Positions 1 through 8,495 of a stretch of DNA of 64,000 bases are shown here, piece after piece. The translations under genes were made by a program, and so were the position numbers. The stretch's first letter is position 1. Every line of letters begins with the position of its first letter. Origin of the DNA: Verrucomicrobiaceae bacterium (GTDB taxonomy: Bacteria > Verrucomicrobiota > Verrucomicrobiia > Verrucomicrobiales > Verrucomicrobiaceae); NCBI GenBank assembly GCA_016713035.1, contig JADJPW010000001.1, positions 1,543,262 to 1,607,261 on the forward strand. Direction: 5' to 3'. The notes below the pieces were generated by a model, which had not been told where the DNA came from, did not search any database, and was given only the letters and a program-made list of their open reading frames with translations.

Positions 1-120
1 GATGACCTCCTGGTGGCCGAGATGCACTCCGTCGAATACGCCTACGGCCAGGGCCACCGGCCCCGGCACGGAGGAGAGTTCATCAATGCTGTGCAACACG
101 CGCATGCTGCTTTCTTTCAT
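1..120 (-). CDS. ribF: Riboflavin kinase / FAD synthetase, N-terminal part (cut by window edge)
   Basis: The reverse strand encodes about 40 residues that run off the window. They contain VGVFDGVHLGHQ, the nucleotide-binding (F/V)DGVHxGHQ signature of the FAD synthetase (FMN adenylyltransferase) half of RibF. The enzyme phosphorylates riboflavin to FMN and adenylates FMN to FAD in the cytoplasm. ATG at 120 gives MKESSMRVLH; a second ATG at 105 (MRVLHSIDEL) is equally possible. It lies downstream of the DUF4175-like gene on the same strand with a gap of about 64 bases, so the two could be co-transcribed. Other HIGH-motif nucleotidylyltransferases could look similar over so short a stretch, but the GVFDGVHLGHQ form is typical of RibF. 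Confidence 0.85.
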   Translation of the reverse strand, partial: MKESSMRVLHSIDELSSVPGPVALAVGVFDGVHLGHQEVI

Positions 121-184
121 GGCGCGGAGTGAGGGGAGTGAAAGAGGAAAGAGGCCTCATTGAGCGGTTCTCGCACCGCGGCAC

Positions 185-2059
185 TCATTTGGTGCCCTCG
201 AAGCGGCGACGTAGCTCATTGAAGTAGCGGCGGACTTGAGCACGGCGTGCGGGAGGGAGGGCGGCTTCATCCAGAGCGGCTTCTTCGGCCTGGAGGGCAT
301 CCAGGGCGGTGGGTGCGGAGGTAGGAGCTGCGGCCTTTTCACCGCTGCGCTGGCCACCGGCGACGCTGCGGGTGGTGCTTTGCCCTTCATTGCCAGATTG
401 GGCTTGGACGACGCTTTGCTGCGTGGTGTCGATTTTTTCGGTCGGGGTGTTGTTGAGCTCGGCTTTGCCTGCGCCGGGCTTATTGCCGCCTGCATTGGGG
501 GCATTGACGCTGATGCTGGGGCCACCACTATCCTCGCCACCGGGGAGGACGACGATGGGGGATTTGTCATCTGGCTGCGGCGGTGGCATACCGGGGACGG
601 GAGCGATGAGCATGGGCTGGCCTTGATTGACTTGGCCTTCACCGGGCTGCTGGCCGGGCTGGCGCTCGGCGAGTGTCATCATGTTTTTTTGCTCCCCCTG
701 GCCGCCCTCGGCTCCAGGTTGGGGCTGCATCATCTGGTTTTGGCCTTCCTGGCCACCGATGCCGGGCGGTGTGAGCATTTGCTGCTGCTGGCCGGCACCT
801 TGCTGCCCTGGCTGGGACTGTCCGACCTGCTGGGAGGCTCCAGGTTGGCCTTCTTGGCCGGGTTGGGCGGATTGACCTTGTTGGCCGAGCTGCTGCACGT
901 CGCCGGCTTCGCCGGTCATGGCCCCTCCAGCTTCGCGGAGCTGCTGGGCGAGCTGGCGGAGCTCGTCACGCGCCATTTCACGGAGTTGCTGCTCACGCAG
1001 TTTTTCGGCGAGCTTTTGGAACTCGGCTCCTGCCGCTTTGGGATCTGCGGATTGCATGTGATCGGCGGCACGCAGGACATGCCCACCGACGACGCGGCTG
1101 CGATCGGCCTCCTCAGCGGCTTGTTTCACGTCTGTGAGGGTCTGCGTCATGCGCTGGCTTGCCTCTGGTGGCAAGGCGGTGTCTTGGAGGGTCTGTGAGA
1201 GCTTTTCGGCGGCTTGGACGGCGTTGGCGGTCTTTTTTGCCGCGATGGCGTCTCCGAGGTCTGCGGTGTCTGCGTGGTTGCGTAGCTCGCTAACGAGCGG
1301 ATCGCTGGCCCAGGCGTCTTTTTCTTCGGTGAGCTGATTGGCGGTTTTTTCGGCTTCGCGTGCTTGGCGTTCGAGTTTGGCTAAAAGCTCGCGGGCATCC
1401 TTTCCAGAGGCATCGGTGAGCTCTGCGGCGGTTTCTGCGACGCGTGTTTTGAGCTCTTCGATTTGTTTTTTCTCTTGGGCATCGAGGGCGCTGAGTTTCT
1501 GCGCATCGAGAGGGTGCTGCTGCAATTCACGGGCGGCGCGGGCGGCCTGTGCGGCCATTTCATCATCGACGAGGAGGGTTTCTGCACGCGGAGTACGCAC
1601 CGCGCTGATGAGGGTGCCGAGGAAGACGAGTAGGAGTGGTAGTGCGAGCCAGCGTGCGGGCCGCAGAGGTAGATCACGGGCTAAAGCGGGCAGGGCGGCG
1701 GGTAGGGCGGCTTTTTGCGCTGCGAGATGGACTTGGGCGGCATGGCTGGGCTCTTGGTGCGACTCGAACCACCAGGCGGTGGCAAAGGCCTCACGCCTGC
1801 CTGCGGCGGCATCCCAGAGAGCAAGGGCGCTGAATTCACCAGGCCGACGCAGCCAAGTGATGAGTAGGCTACCAGCGGTCCAGAGAAGCCACGCGAGCCA
1901 AAGGGCCGTGATGATGCCTGCGCCACCACGCCAGGCGAAAAGAAGGAGCAAAGCCAAAAGCCCGCTCACGGGCCAAAGCGTGCGCTCCAGGCACGAAAGC
2001 CAGCGGCGCAGTGTGACACGCATGCAGACGCGGCGGGCGGTTTCGGTGAAGGTGGGCAT
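185..2059 (-). CDS. Large membrane protein with coiled coils and Gln/Gly-rich tail (DUF4175-like)
   Basis: 624 residues. The N-terminus holds two close hydrophobic segments (about residues 30-70) and a third near 135-155, the layout of DUF4175-like membrane proteins. Then comes a long Ala/Glu/Lys/Gln-rich coiled-coil stretch (about 165-390), followed by a low-complexity tail rich in Gln, Gly and Pro (about 390-560). It ends with a basic Arg-rich segment, PPARRAQVRRYFNELRRRFEG. Proteins of this build often sit near MoxR/BatA-type ATPase operons, but none is visible here. It is 51 bases downstream of infC on the same strand and precedes ribF. Function is unknown; a cell-envelope role is a guess. 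The many open frames on the opposite strand are shadows of the repetitive tail. Confidence 0.7.
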   Translation of the reverse strand: MPTFTETARRVCMRVTLRRWLSCLERTLWPVSGLLALLLLFAWRGGAGIITALWLAWLLWTAGSLLITWLRRPGEFSALALWDAAAGRREAFATAWWFESHQEPSHAAQVHLAAQKAALPAALPALARDLPLRPARWLALPLLLVFLGTLISAVRTPRAETLLVDDEMAAQAARAARELQQHPLDAQKLSALDAQEKKQIEELKTRVAETAAELTDASGKDARELLAKLERQAREAEKTANQLTEEKDAWASDPLVSELRNHADTADLGDAIAAKKTANAVQAAEKLSQTLQDTALPPEASQRMTQTLTDVKQAAEEADRSRVVGGHVLRAADHMQSADPKAAGAEFQKLAEKLREQQLREMARDELRQLAQQLREAGGAMTGEAGDVQQLGQQGQSAQPGQEGQPGASQQVGQSQPGQQGAGQQQQMLTPPGIGGQEGQNQMMQPQPGAEGGQGEQKNMMTLAERQPGQQPGEGQVNQGQPMLIAPVPGMPPPQPDDKSPIVVLPGGEDSGGPSISVNAPNAGGNKPGAGKAELNNTPTEKIDTTQQSVVQAQSGNEGQSTTRSVAGGQRSGEKAAAPTSAPTALDALQAEEAALDEAALPPARRAQVRRYFNELRRRFEGTK

Positions 2060-2110
2060 ACCACCGATGAAAGGGCAAAAAGCCCGGTCTGAAAAGAGCC
2101 AATTACGACT

Positions 2111-3172
2111 TCACCCGTTACTCCAGGGGCGGCAGCATCGGAGCGCGGGGTTTTGGCGGCTGGGGAGCTTTTTCACTTCGATGGGGGCTTTTTTGACCTC
2201 CTGGGATGCGGGTGCATCCTCAGTAGGAGCAGGCTTCTCATCTTCATGGTCGTGCTCGTCCTCCTCATCGTGCAGGTCTTCACGCGGATCGTGACCTTCC
2301 TGGAACTTGGAGTCATGATGCTCGGTGATGCCTTTGAGATGGGCTTTGAACTTGCGGTGCCTCTGCTGACCTGGGAGCGGGCTGATCTGCATGTTGATGT
2401 TTCTCCCGGCCATTTTCGGAGCTTGGTCACACTGCCCCATGGTCTTGAGATCTTCGCTGATCTTTGCCGCGAGCTTGTGGCCGAGCTCCTGGTGGGCCAT
2501 CTGGCGGCCACGGAACTGGAGCTGGATGCGCACTTTGTGCCCTTCTGCGAGGAAGTCCTCGGCATGGGTGATTTTGATGAGGTAATCGTGCGGGTCGATG
2601 CCGATGCGGAACTTCAGTTCCTTCACTTTGCCGCCCTTTTGATGCTTGTGGGCCTCTTTCTTGTGCTTTTCCTGGATGTATTTGAATTTGCCGTAGTTGA
2701 CGATTTTGCACACGGGCGGGTCAGCCATCGGGGCGACCTCGACGAGGTCGAGTCCGCGCTCTTTGGCCAGCCGCAGGGCCTGATGCGTGGCCATGATGCC
2801 GTATTGATGATGACCTTCTTCATCGACGACGCGAACTTTTGGAGCACGGATGCGCTCGTTGATGCGATAAAGCTCATTGCTATGGCGTCAGCGGTCGCGA
2901 TCACGGCCACCTGGGCGATTGCCACCGCCGCCAGATGGTGGGCGGGAGCCACCACCCATCGGGGGCCTGTTTTGTCCCGGAGGGCCGCTGACTCCACCAC
3001 CGAAGCGATTTCCACCTGCGCCAACAGCACCACCTGCTCCGACACCCCCGATGCCCGGTGGGCGTGGAGGACCACTCCCTTGCGGACGCGGAGTGAAGGT
3101 TCCTTGTTGCTGCGGCCTCGGCGGGGGGGGGGCGAAGTTACCGCTGTTCAGGGTTTGGAATGGATTGCTAAT
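2111..3172 (-). CDS. infC: Translation initiation factor IF-3, apparent AUU start, with in-frame UGA at 2888-2890
   Basis: The C-terminal three quarters is unmistakable IF-3: YRINERIRAPKVRVVDEE, then GLDLVEVAPMADPPVCKI, a basic linker, and the C-domain FRGRQMAHQELG. IF-3 binds the 30S subunit and checks the start codon. The first ATG in frame (2794) would remove part of the N-domain. The frame stays coding far upstream as a Gly/Pro/Arg/Asn-rich extension (GGGNRPGGRDRDR) back to ATT at 3170-3172. That ATT is preceded at normal spacing by GGAGGT. An AUU start is the classic infC start, which IF-3 itself represses. One TGA (2888-2890) interrupts the frame between RDRDR and RHSNELYR. This may be a nonsense change, a sequence error or readthrough. 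The protein also has an unusual acidic, His-rich C-terminal tail (HDEEDEHDHEDEK). It is first in a run with the DUF4175-like gene. Confidence 0.85.
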
Positions 3173-3184
3173 GGTTGACCTCCA
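3170..3184 (-). promoter_or_regulatory. infC ribosome-binding site with AUU start codon
   Basis: Read on the minus strand, TGGAGGT is followed by CAACC and then ATT. The strong Shine-Dalgarno sequence in front of a non-canonical AUU is what is seen in many infC genes. There, IF-3 discriminates against AUU and so limits its own synthesis. The downstream codons (SNPFQTLNSG) stay open in the IF-3 frame until the UGA at 2888-2890. Confidence 0.7.
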
Positions 3185-3490
3185 GGTGTGTTGGGATTTT
3201 CCAGCTCGGGTTCATTCCCGGCAAGGAAAGGGTACGGAAGACGGCACGCTGTTTCACTCATATCAGCATGGGGCCGCCTGTGGCATGCGACGCGTCCCTG
3301 TCCTCCGGTGAACCGGATGATGGTGGCGCTGGATCGTGTCTATCATGCAAGAAAGGAAATCGGGAAAAAGCCTCCTCGGCGGCTGGATTCAGCCAGGTGC
3401 GAGAGGCATGCGCATTTTACGCAGGATATAATAGGAGCTTTCAAAGAGAACGGCAAGATTTCATTTCTATCTCGCTAAATCAGACCCCGC
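3185..3490. other. Intergenic stretch upstream of infC
   Basis: About 300 bases between the infC start and the end of the desaturase gene. No convincing gene, tRNA or riboswitch was seen. Short open frames here have no recognisable content. It probably holds the infC promoter and leader. A run of ten G at 3123-3132, inside the infC extension nearby, is a site where a length error could occur. Confidence 0.4.
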
Positions 3491-4330
3491 TCAGGCTGCG
3501 GCACCGCCCCCACGGCTGCCGTAATGCCCCGCCACGACTTCTGCGCTGGGTTCTTTGATGTCATACACAATGTGCAGCCACCCGAGCACCCGCAGGACGT
3601 AGTAAGTGATGTCGATCTCCCACCAGCGGAAGCCCTGACGGGCACAGTACTGGTAGTAGTGATGATTGTTATGCCAGCCCTCTCCCAGCGTCAGGATGGC
3701 GAGGATAAGGGAGTTTTTGCTCGATTCGCCCGTCTCGTAGCGCCGTGTACCGAGCATGTGGCAGAGGCTATTGATGAAGAATGTGGTGTGATAAAGTACC
3801 ACGGTGCTGAGACAGAAGCACCAGAGGAAGGCAGGTAGCCCACCCAGCCCGAAGCACACCAAGATCAGCGCCAGCGGTGGGATGAAGTGATATTTGTTCA
3901 AAAAGACGAGTTCGGGGAACTTCGTGAGGTCCTTCACTCGCTTCTCATCATAGTCCTCGTAGTCAGGGGCGAGAATCCAGCCCACATGTGCCCAGTAAAA
4001 GCCCTGTTGTTTCACGCTATGAATGTCCTCTGGCTGATCGGAGTGCTGGTGATGATGGCGATGATGTGCCGCCCACCAAAGTGCTCCCTTTTGCGCTGAC
4101 ATACCGCCGAGGAAGGCCAACACGAACTGGAACCAACGGCTCGTCTTGTAGGAACGGTGCGAGAAGTAACGATGGTATCCACCAGTGATGCCGAACTTCC
4201 TCACGAGAAAGAGTCCCAGTGCTGTCCACAGCATCCAGGGCTCTGGCTTGAAGAAAAAGGCCAACAATGCCAGTGCGTGAAACGAAAAGAAAAGAAGAGC
4301 TCCCGGGGAGAAGTAAGAGGCTTTGACCAC
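3491..4330 (-). CDS. Acyl-CoA/acyl-lipid delta-9 fatty acid desaturase
   Basis: 279 residues with four or more membrane segments and the three histidine boxes of membrane-bound desaturases: HRYFSHR (about residues 53-59), HHRHHHQH (about 89-96) and GEGWHNNHH (about 217-225). These bind the di-iron centre that inserts a double bond into a saturated acyl chain, using O2 and electrons from a donor. Length and box spacing fit the stearoyl-CoA desaturase-like group. The start is GTG at 4330; an in-frame stop lies six codons upstream, so the gene cannot extend much. It lies downstream of the small zinc-ribbon gene and aroE on the same strand, after a gap of about 100 bases. A role in membrane fluidity is inferred from the family. 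Confidence 0.9.
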   Translation of the reverse strand: MVKASYFSPGALLFFSFHALALLAFFFKPEPWMLWTALGLFLVRKFGITGGYHRYFSHRSYKTSRWFQFVLAFLGGMSAQKGALWWAAHHRHHHQHSDQPEDIHSVKQQGFYWAHVGWILAPDYEDYDEKRVKDLTKFPELVFLNKYHFIPPLALILVCFGLGGLPAFLWCFCLSTVVLYHTTFFINSLCHMLGTRRYETGESSKNSLILAILTLGEGWHNNHHYYQYCARQGFRWWEIDITYYVLRVLGWLHIVYDIKEPSAEVVAGHYGSRGGGAAA

Positions 4331-4427
4331 GAGCGTGACGATCTAGGGTTTAGCTAACAGAGAAATGGTGGTGATAAGGTGCGAAAAAACGCCACTCATG
4401 GTGCCCGAGACCTCGCTTTTCGCAAGC

Positions 4428-4709
4428 TCAATGATCCTTCCCGCAAACAAGGCACATAAAACGATTGCCCCGGCCTTCGATCTCGTAGCTACGCCCACCA
4501 CAGAAGGGACACCGCACGGCGAACCACGCCCGCACCGCCCAGCGTGCAAACATGTAGGCCAAAATAAATACAACCAGTAGCGCTGCGATGAGCACCCCCT
4601 GCTGCATCTTAAACCAAAACTGGAGCAAGCTCGCCAAGTAACACACCACCGCCGCAAAAATCGGCGGCCCTAGGAAGCTCAGGATGAAGTGCTGGGAGGA
4701 GTTCAGCAT
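4428..4709 (-). CDS. Small membrane protein with C-terminal zinc ribbon
   Basis: 93 residues. Two hydrophobic segments (about 7-30 and 38-58) are followed by a short cytoplasmic tail with a four-cysteine knuckle, CPFCGG then CLVCG, spaced as a zinc ribbon. ATG at 4709 lies 21 bases beyond the aroE stop on the same strand, so it is probably co-transcribed with aroE. No family was recognised. The architecture of membrane anchor plus zinc ribbon is seen in many small proteins of unknown function. Confidence 0.65.
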   Translation of the reverse strand: MLNSSQHFILSFLGPPIFAAVVCYLASLLQFWFKMQQGVLIAALLVVFILAYMFARWAVRAWFAVRCPFCGGRSYEIEGRGNRFMCLVCGKDH

Positions 4710-4730
4710 GGAAAAGAATGCGCCGCTATC

Positions 4731-5654
4731 CTATCGCGATGAATCAGCACTACGCAAGCCTGCACGCATCGCTTCTAGCGGTGCCTCACCGCCGAACCAG
4801 TGCTCGAAGGAGATCGCCCCCTGGTGCAGCAGTAGGGAGAGCCCATCTGCTGCCTTTGCCCCCACACGCCGTGCATCAGCCAGCAACGGCGTCTCTCCCC
4901 CCGCACGATAAACCATGTCATAGACGCAGTGCCTGCTCTCTAGTGCCTCGGCTGGCAACAACCGCTCATCGCTCTCCTTCATCCCCAGTGATGTCGCATT
5001 CACGATCAGATCACATTGCGCCAGCTGTTGCCCCAATTCCGCTCCATCCATGGCCACCACGCCTACTTGCGTCGTAGGGCTGATCTCTCGGATCTCCTGC
5101 ATCAGAGCCAGTGCTTTTTCCTGAGTCCGATTGGCCAAAAGAATCTTCCCGCAGCCCACCAGCGCACTCTGTACAGCCACCGCACGGCCCGCGCCGCCAC
5201 CAGCACCCAGGATCAGCACACGCAGATCCCGCACCTCGACTCCAAAGGCCTCTCGCACGCTGCGCAGGAAGCCGGGGCCGTCACTATTGTAGCCATGCAG
5301 CACCCCATCTCGGATCGCCAGCGTATTGACCGCACCGAGCCGCTGCGCCAGCGGATCGACCACATCCACCACATCCAGCGCCTCGAATTTATGCGGAATT
5401 GTCACATTCACTCCCAGGAAGCCCAGCGCCGCGAAACGCCGAAAAGCCTCCCCTACCCTGCCCTGCGGCACCTGCACACGGATATACTGCGCCTCCACAC
5501 CGCGAGCCCGCAGCGCCGGATTATGCATCTGCGGACTGCGTGAATGCGCGATCGGATCACCGATCACCGCCAGCCGCGCTGGCGGAATCAGCCGTTGCAT
5601 CGCCACTGCGTCGCCCATCAGATCATCGAATGTCAAAAACTCGCCCATGCGCAT
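4731..5654 (-). CDS. aroE: Shikimate dehydrogenase (NADP+)
   Basis: 307 residues. It reduces 3-dehydroshikimate to shikimate in aromatic amino acid synthesis. Visible family motifs are GDPIAHSRSPQMHN (substrate site), NVTIPHK with the catalytic Lys, GAVNT, YNSDGPGF, and the NADP-binding GAGGGAGRA loop followed by LANRT. The SLLLHQGAISFEHWFG segment near the C-terminus is also typical. The N-terminus has about 27 extra residues (MRMGEFLTFDDLMGDAVAMQ) before the domain. The DNA for this 5' end is present a second time at 6424-6514, beyond two small genes. The gene heads a short run with the zinc-ribbon gene. Confidence 0.95.
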   Translation of the reverse strand: MRMGEFLTFDDLMGDAVAMQRLIPPARLAVIGDPIAHSRSPQMHNPALRARGVEAQYIRVQVPQGRVGEAFRRFAALGFLGVNVTIPHKFEALDVVDVVDPLAQRLGAVNTLAIRDGVLHGYNSDGPGFLRSVREAFGVEVRDLRVLILGAGGGAGRAVAVQSALVGCGKILLANRTQEKALALMQEIREISPTTQVGVVAMDGAELGQQLAQCDLIVNATSLGMKESDERLLPAEALESRHCVYDMVYRAGGETPLLADARRVGAKAADGLSLLLHQGAISFEHWFGGEAPLEAMRAGLRSADSSR

Positions 5655-5686
5655 GTCTTGGCGTGAAACAACAAAGTGTCAAAGCG
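5596..5686. repeat. Direct repeat, copy 1 (5' end of aroE and upstream bases)
   Basis: 91 bases that recur at 6424-6514 in the same orientation. The first 68 bases differ at one position only, and the last 23 are more diverged but align without gaps. This copy carries the real aroE start. Confidence 0.85.
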
Positions 5687-5710
5687 AGTGACCACTAACC
5701 GGAGCCAAAG

Positions 5711-6007
5711 CTAGCTCTCCTCTCGGTAGATTGCCCACCCATAAGCCCCAGCGATCAAGGGAGCGATCAAAAAAACAACCCGGAGAGCTACGTCGTTAAG
5801 CATTTCGCGCTCATGGAAGCCACGGGATGAGGTTGGTCCCGAAAAATATGCCTCCACCACCATGGCTGCCAACAACAGCAATAAGAAGCTTCCTAGCAAT
5901 ATGAAGGCTGGCTTGCGAGGACCTGAGATCAATCCACTCACAATCGAATAGAGCGAGCCCAGCAAGAGAATGATCAGCCCAATTAAAGCAGGTGTTTCGT
6001 CATTCAT
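5711..6007 (-). CDS. Small hypothetical membrane protein
   Basis: About 98 residues from ATG at 6007 (MNDETPALIG). Three to four hydrophobic segments fill most of the length (about 6-25, 32-52 and 75-95). It overlaps the stop codon of the upstream gene by eight bases (AATGAATGA arrangement), so the two are probably translationally coupled. A TTG start at 6031 would add eight residues but is less likely. No family was recognised. The pair lies between two copies of the aroE 5' end, so it may be an insertion. Confidence 0.5.
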   Translation of the reverse strand: MNDETPALIGLIILLLGSLYSIVSGLISGPRKPAFILLGSFLLLLLAAMVVEAYFSGPTSSRGFHEREMLNDVALRVVFLIAPLIAGAYGWAIYREES

Positions 6008-6320
6008 TATCGGAAGGCTGGTCTGAATCAAGGTTCATAAAATTGCGTTGAGCCTTGTACGCAAAAACGCCAAACAACGCCGCAGGAAGCCCGATGGCCA
6101 TCTTTTCATCTCTTTTTCCCAGCACGCCAAAAAAAACGCCAAGCAAGCTTGTCATCAGCAAATATTTCCAATGTGTGCCGCCAGTGTTGCGAAGGCCATA
6201 TATAGCAATGAACAAAGGAAAGAAGCTGAACAACAGCATGTAGAAAGACCATTTTTCCATCACAAGCTCATGAACGTCTTGGATTGACGACGCGAAGGTA
6301 ATTGCCGACAAGAATAGCAT
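6000..6320 (-). CDS. Small hypothetical membrane protein
   Basis: 106 residues. The start may carry a signal-like segment (LFLSAITFASSIQ). Two or three further membrane segments follow (about 26-45, 52-68 and 77-88), then a hydrophilic tail DSDQPSDNE. It is the first gene of a coupled pair with the membrane protein just downstream. No family was recognised. Base composition is lower in GC than in the neighbours, which fits acquisition, though this was judged by eye. Confidence 0.5.
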   Translation of the reverse strand: MLFLSAITFASSIQDVHELVMEKWSFYMLLFSFFPLFIAIYGLRNTGGTHWKYLLMTSLLGVFFGVLGKRDEKMAIGLPAALFGVFAYKAQRNFMNLDSDQPSDNE

Positions 6321-6423
6321 AGTTGAAAATACGAGTTTACGAACTCAGTCTCAAGCACTTTCCCACCGACCCGTTGGGCGAAGAATCACGGGGCGCACCC
6401 CTCGACTCGCCTTCCCTCCACGC

Positions 6424-6514
6424 TGCATCGCCACTGCGTCGCCCATCAGATCATCAAATGTCAAAAACTCGCCCATGCGCATGTCTTGGCGCAGAACGCA
6501 TCCGTGTCAAAGCG
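6424..6514. repeat. Direct repeat, copy 2 (orphan aroE 5' fragment)
   Basis: Matches 5596-5686. On the minus strand it still encodes MRMGEFLTFDDLMGDAVAMQ, the first 20 residues of AroE, then diverges and soon meets a stop. It is therefore a gene fragment rather than a gene. It lies between the small membrane pair and the ThuA gene. Confidence 0.85.
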
Positions 6515-6589
6515 CCCGCAATTTTCCCCTCGACACCCCGTTTGCATTCAGCCAGCACTCATGCCTTCCAAGAAATCCCTTCCATCCTC

Positions 6590-7447
6590 ATGAAACTCCT
6601 CCTTCCCCTCCTCACTCTCGCCGCAGGTATTTACCTCGCCGCCGCGGCCGATACAGCCGTCAAGCCCCTGCGCATCCTCATCGTCGCTGGCGGCTGCTGC
6701 CATGACTACGCCCAGCAACCGATCGCCCTCAAAGAAGGCATCGAAACACGGCTCAATGCCATCGTCGACATCGCCTACAACCCCGACAAGAGCACCAAAG
6801 CCACCTTTGAAATCTACAAAGCCAAAGACTGGGACAAAGACTTCGACGTCATCATCCATGACGAATGCAGCGCTGACGTCACCGATCCCGCCTACGTCGG
6901 AGCCATCCTCGGAGCCCACAAAGCAGGCAAACCCGCCGTCAATCTCCACTGCGCCATGCACAGCTACCGCTGGGGCAATTTCCGCGAGCCTGTGAAGCCC
7001 GGTGCCGACAATGCCGGCTGGTACGAATACCTCGGTCTCCAATCCACTGGCCACGGCCCCCAGCAGCCCATCAGCATCACCTTCACCGATAAAGACAGCC
7101 CCATCACCCGTGGCCTCGAAAACTGGACCACCATCAACGAAGAGCTCTACAACAACATCCAAGTCCTCACCGGCAAGCCACTCGCCTCTGGCAAACAAAT
7201 CGTCCCGCCCAAAGCCAAAAAAGGCGAGCAACTCCCCCCTGATGCCAAACCGACCGAGGCCAACGCCGTCGTCGCCTGGACCAATGAATACGGCCCTAAC
7301 AAAACCAAAATCTTCTCCACCACCATCGGCCACAACACCGCCACCGTCATGGATCCACATTACCTCGATCTCATCACCCGCGGTCTCCTCTGGACCACTG
7401 GCCACCTCACCGAAGACGGCAAACCCGCCGCTGGTTACGGCAAATAA
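6590..7447 (+). CDS. Secreted ThuA-domain protein
   Basis: About 285 residues from ATG at 6590, chosen because it begins a clear signal peptide (MKLLLPLLTLAAGIYLAAAA). The mature part is a ThuA-like (class I glutamine amidotransferase-fold) domain: ILIVAGGCCHDY, DVIIHDECSAD, NLHCAMHSYRWGNFREP, and a late TTIGHN and LITRGLLWTTG. ThuA proteins are linked to sugar (trehalose, glucoside) metabolism, and secreted versions are abundant in Verrucomicrobiota and Planctomycetota. The catalytic role is not established. An upstream open frame from 6323 runs through the aroE fragment and is not likely to be translated. Confidence 0.85.
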   Translation: MKLLLPLLTLAAGIYLAAAADTAVKPLRILIVAGGCCHDYAQQPIALKEGIETRLNAIVDIAYNPDKSTKATFEIYKAKDWDKDFDVIIHDECSADVTDPAYVGAILGAHKAGKPAVNLHCAMHSYRWGNFREPVKPGADNAGWYEYLGLQSTGHGPQQPISITFTDKDSPITRGLENWTTINEELYNNIQVLTGKPLASGKQIVPPKAKKGEQLPPDAKPTEANAVVAWTNEYGPNKTKIFSTTIGHNTATVMDPHYLDLITRGLLWTTGHLTEDGKPAAGYGK

Positions 7448-7500
7448 AACGCCCCCGTGGCGACGAAAGCGCCTACCCCGCACCTACGTCGGTCCACTTC

Positions 7501-8481
7501 ATGCGCATCGCCATCCTACACTACTCCAAGCCGCCAACCATCGGCGGCGTGGAGCGTGTCATCGGCCAACAAGCCAGCGCCCTGACTGCACTGGGGCATC
7601 ACGTCGAAATCCTCACCCGGCAGGAATGGCATGATGCCGCATGGGACGTCGTCATCGTCCATAATGTCTTCACCATGCCCTTCGATCTCGCATGGACACA
7701 TGAATTGATCGATCTCGCTGCCCAGGCCACCCACACACGCTGGGTCAACTGGGTCCATGACATCCGCTGGAGCGAAAAAGTGCCCCACGCACTGCATGTG
7801 GCCGTTTCAGAGCACCGGCGCCAGCAATACGCCCAAATCACGTCAGAGCCGATCACCCTCATTCCGAACGGATGTGACGCTGCGGGCATCTTGGGCCTCA
7901 CCCAGCGCATTTCCGCCCTTCAGCTCGAAAAAGCCCCCCTCGTCCTCCTGCATCCCACACGCTTCGTCCGCCGCAAAAACATCGAAATGGGCCTACGCCT
8001 CCTCAGCGAGCTACCAGAGGCACTTTACATCATCACCGCCGCCCCAGATCCGCATCAGGGCGATGGACGGCTCTATTTTGAAGAACTCGCCACTTTGGCC
8101 GAAAAGCTCGACGTGCGTGAGCGCGTCCTCTTCCTCGGAGAATCCGCTCCACTCAGCGACGACGACGTACGCAGCCTCTACCAGCTCGCCGATGCCCTTT
8201 TCTTCCCCAGCACGCAGGAAGGATATGGCCTCCCACTCATCGAAGCAGCGCTGCACCAGCTCCCCATTTTCTGTTCTGACATCCCAGCCCACCGAGAGGT
8301 CGCCCCATCAGAAGCCACCTTCTTCCACCTCACCGATTCCATCCCAAGCCTAGCTCACAAGCTCCGCTCCCACCCTGCCGTCCAGGCCCGCCAGCAGCGC
8401 CGCCAACTCATCGCCCGCCTCGACTGGCCCAGACTCCTCGAAACCAAACTACTCCCCCTGTTTTCCAGAACAAAGCCATAG
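7501..8481 (+). CDS. Glycosyltransferase, GT4-type
   Basis: 326 residues. The N-terminal Rossmann half starts ILHYSKPPTIGGVERVI with the Gly-rich loop of retaining GT-B enzymes. The C-terminal half has LLHPTRFVRRKNIEMGLRLL, LFLGE, and the acceptor/donor-binding FFPSTQEGYGLPLIEA, whose EX7E-type pattern marks GT4. It would transfer a sugar from a nucleotide donor; acceptor and sugar are unknown. The gene starts 53 bases after the ThuA gene on the same strand. Confidence 0.85.
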   Translation: MRIAILHYSKPPTIGGVERVIGQQASALTALGHHVEILTRQEWHDAAWDVVIVHNVFTMPFDLAWTHELIDLAAQATHTRWVNWVHDIRWSEKVPHALHVAVSEHRRQQYAQITSEPITLIPNGCDAAGILGLTQRISALQLEKAPLVLLHPTRFVRRKNIEMGLRLLSELPEALYIITAAPDPHQGDGRLYFEELATLAEKLDVRERVLFLGESAPLSDDDVRSLYQLADALFFPSTQEGYGLPLIEAALHQLPIFCSDIPAHREVAPSEATFFHLTDSIPSLAHKLRSHPAVQARQQRRQLIARLDWPRLLETKLLPLFSRTKP

Positions 8482-8495
8482 GCCACCCCTAGAAC

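Noticed and set aside
236..1198. Long plus-strand frames opposite the DUF4175-like gene
   Set aside because: They mirror a repetitive Gln/Gly-rich coding tail and show no domain or start signal.
1745..1775. GACTCGAACCACC string like a tRNA T-arm
   Set aside because: It is inside coding sequence (WWFESHQE on the minus strand) with no cloverleaf around it.
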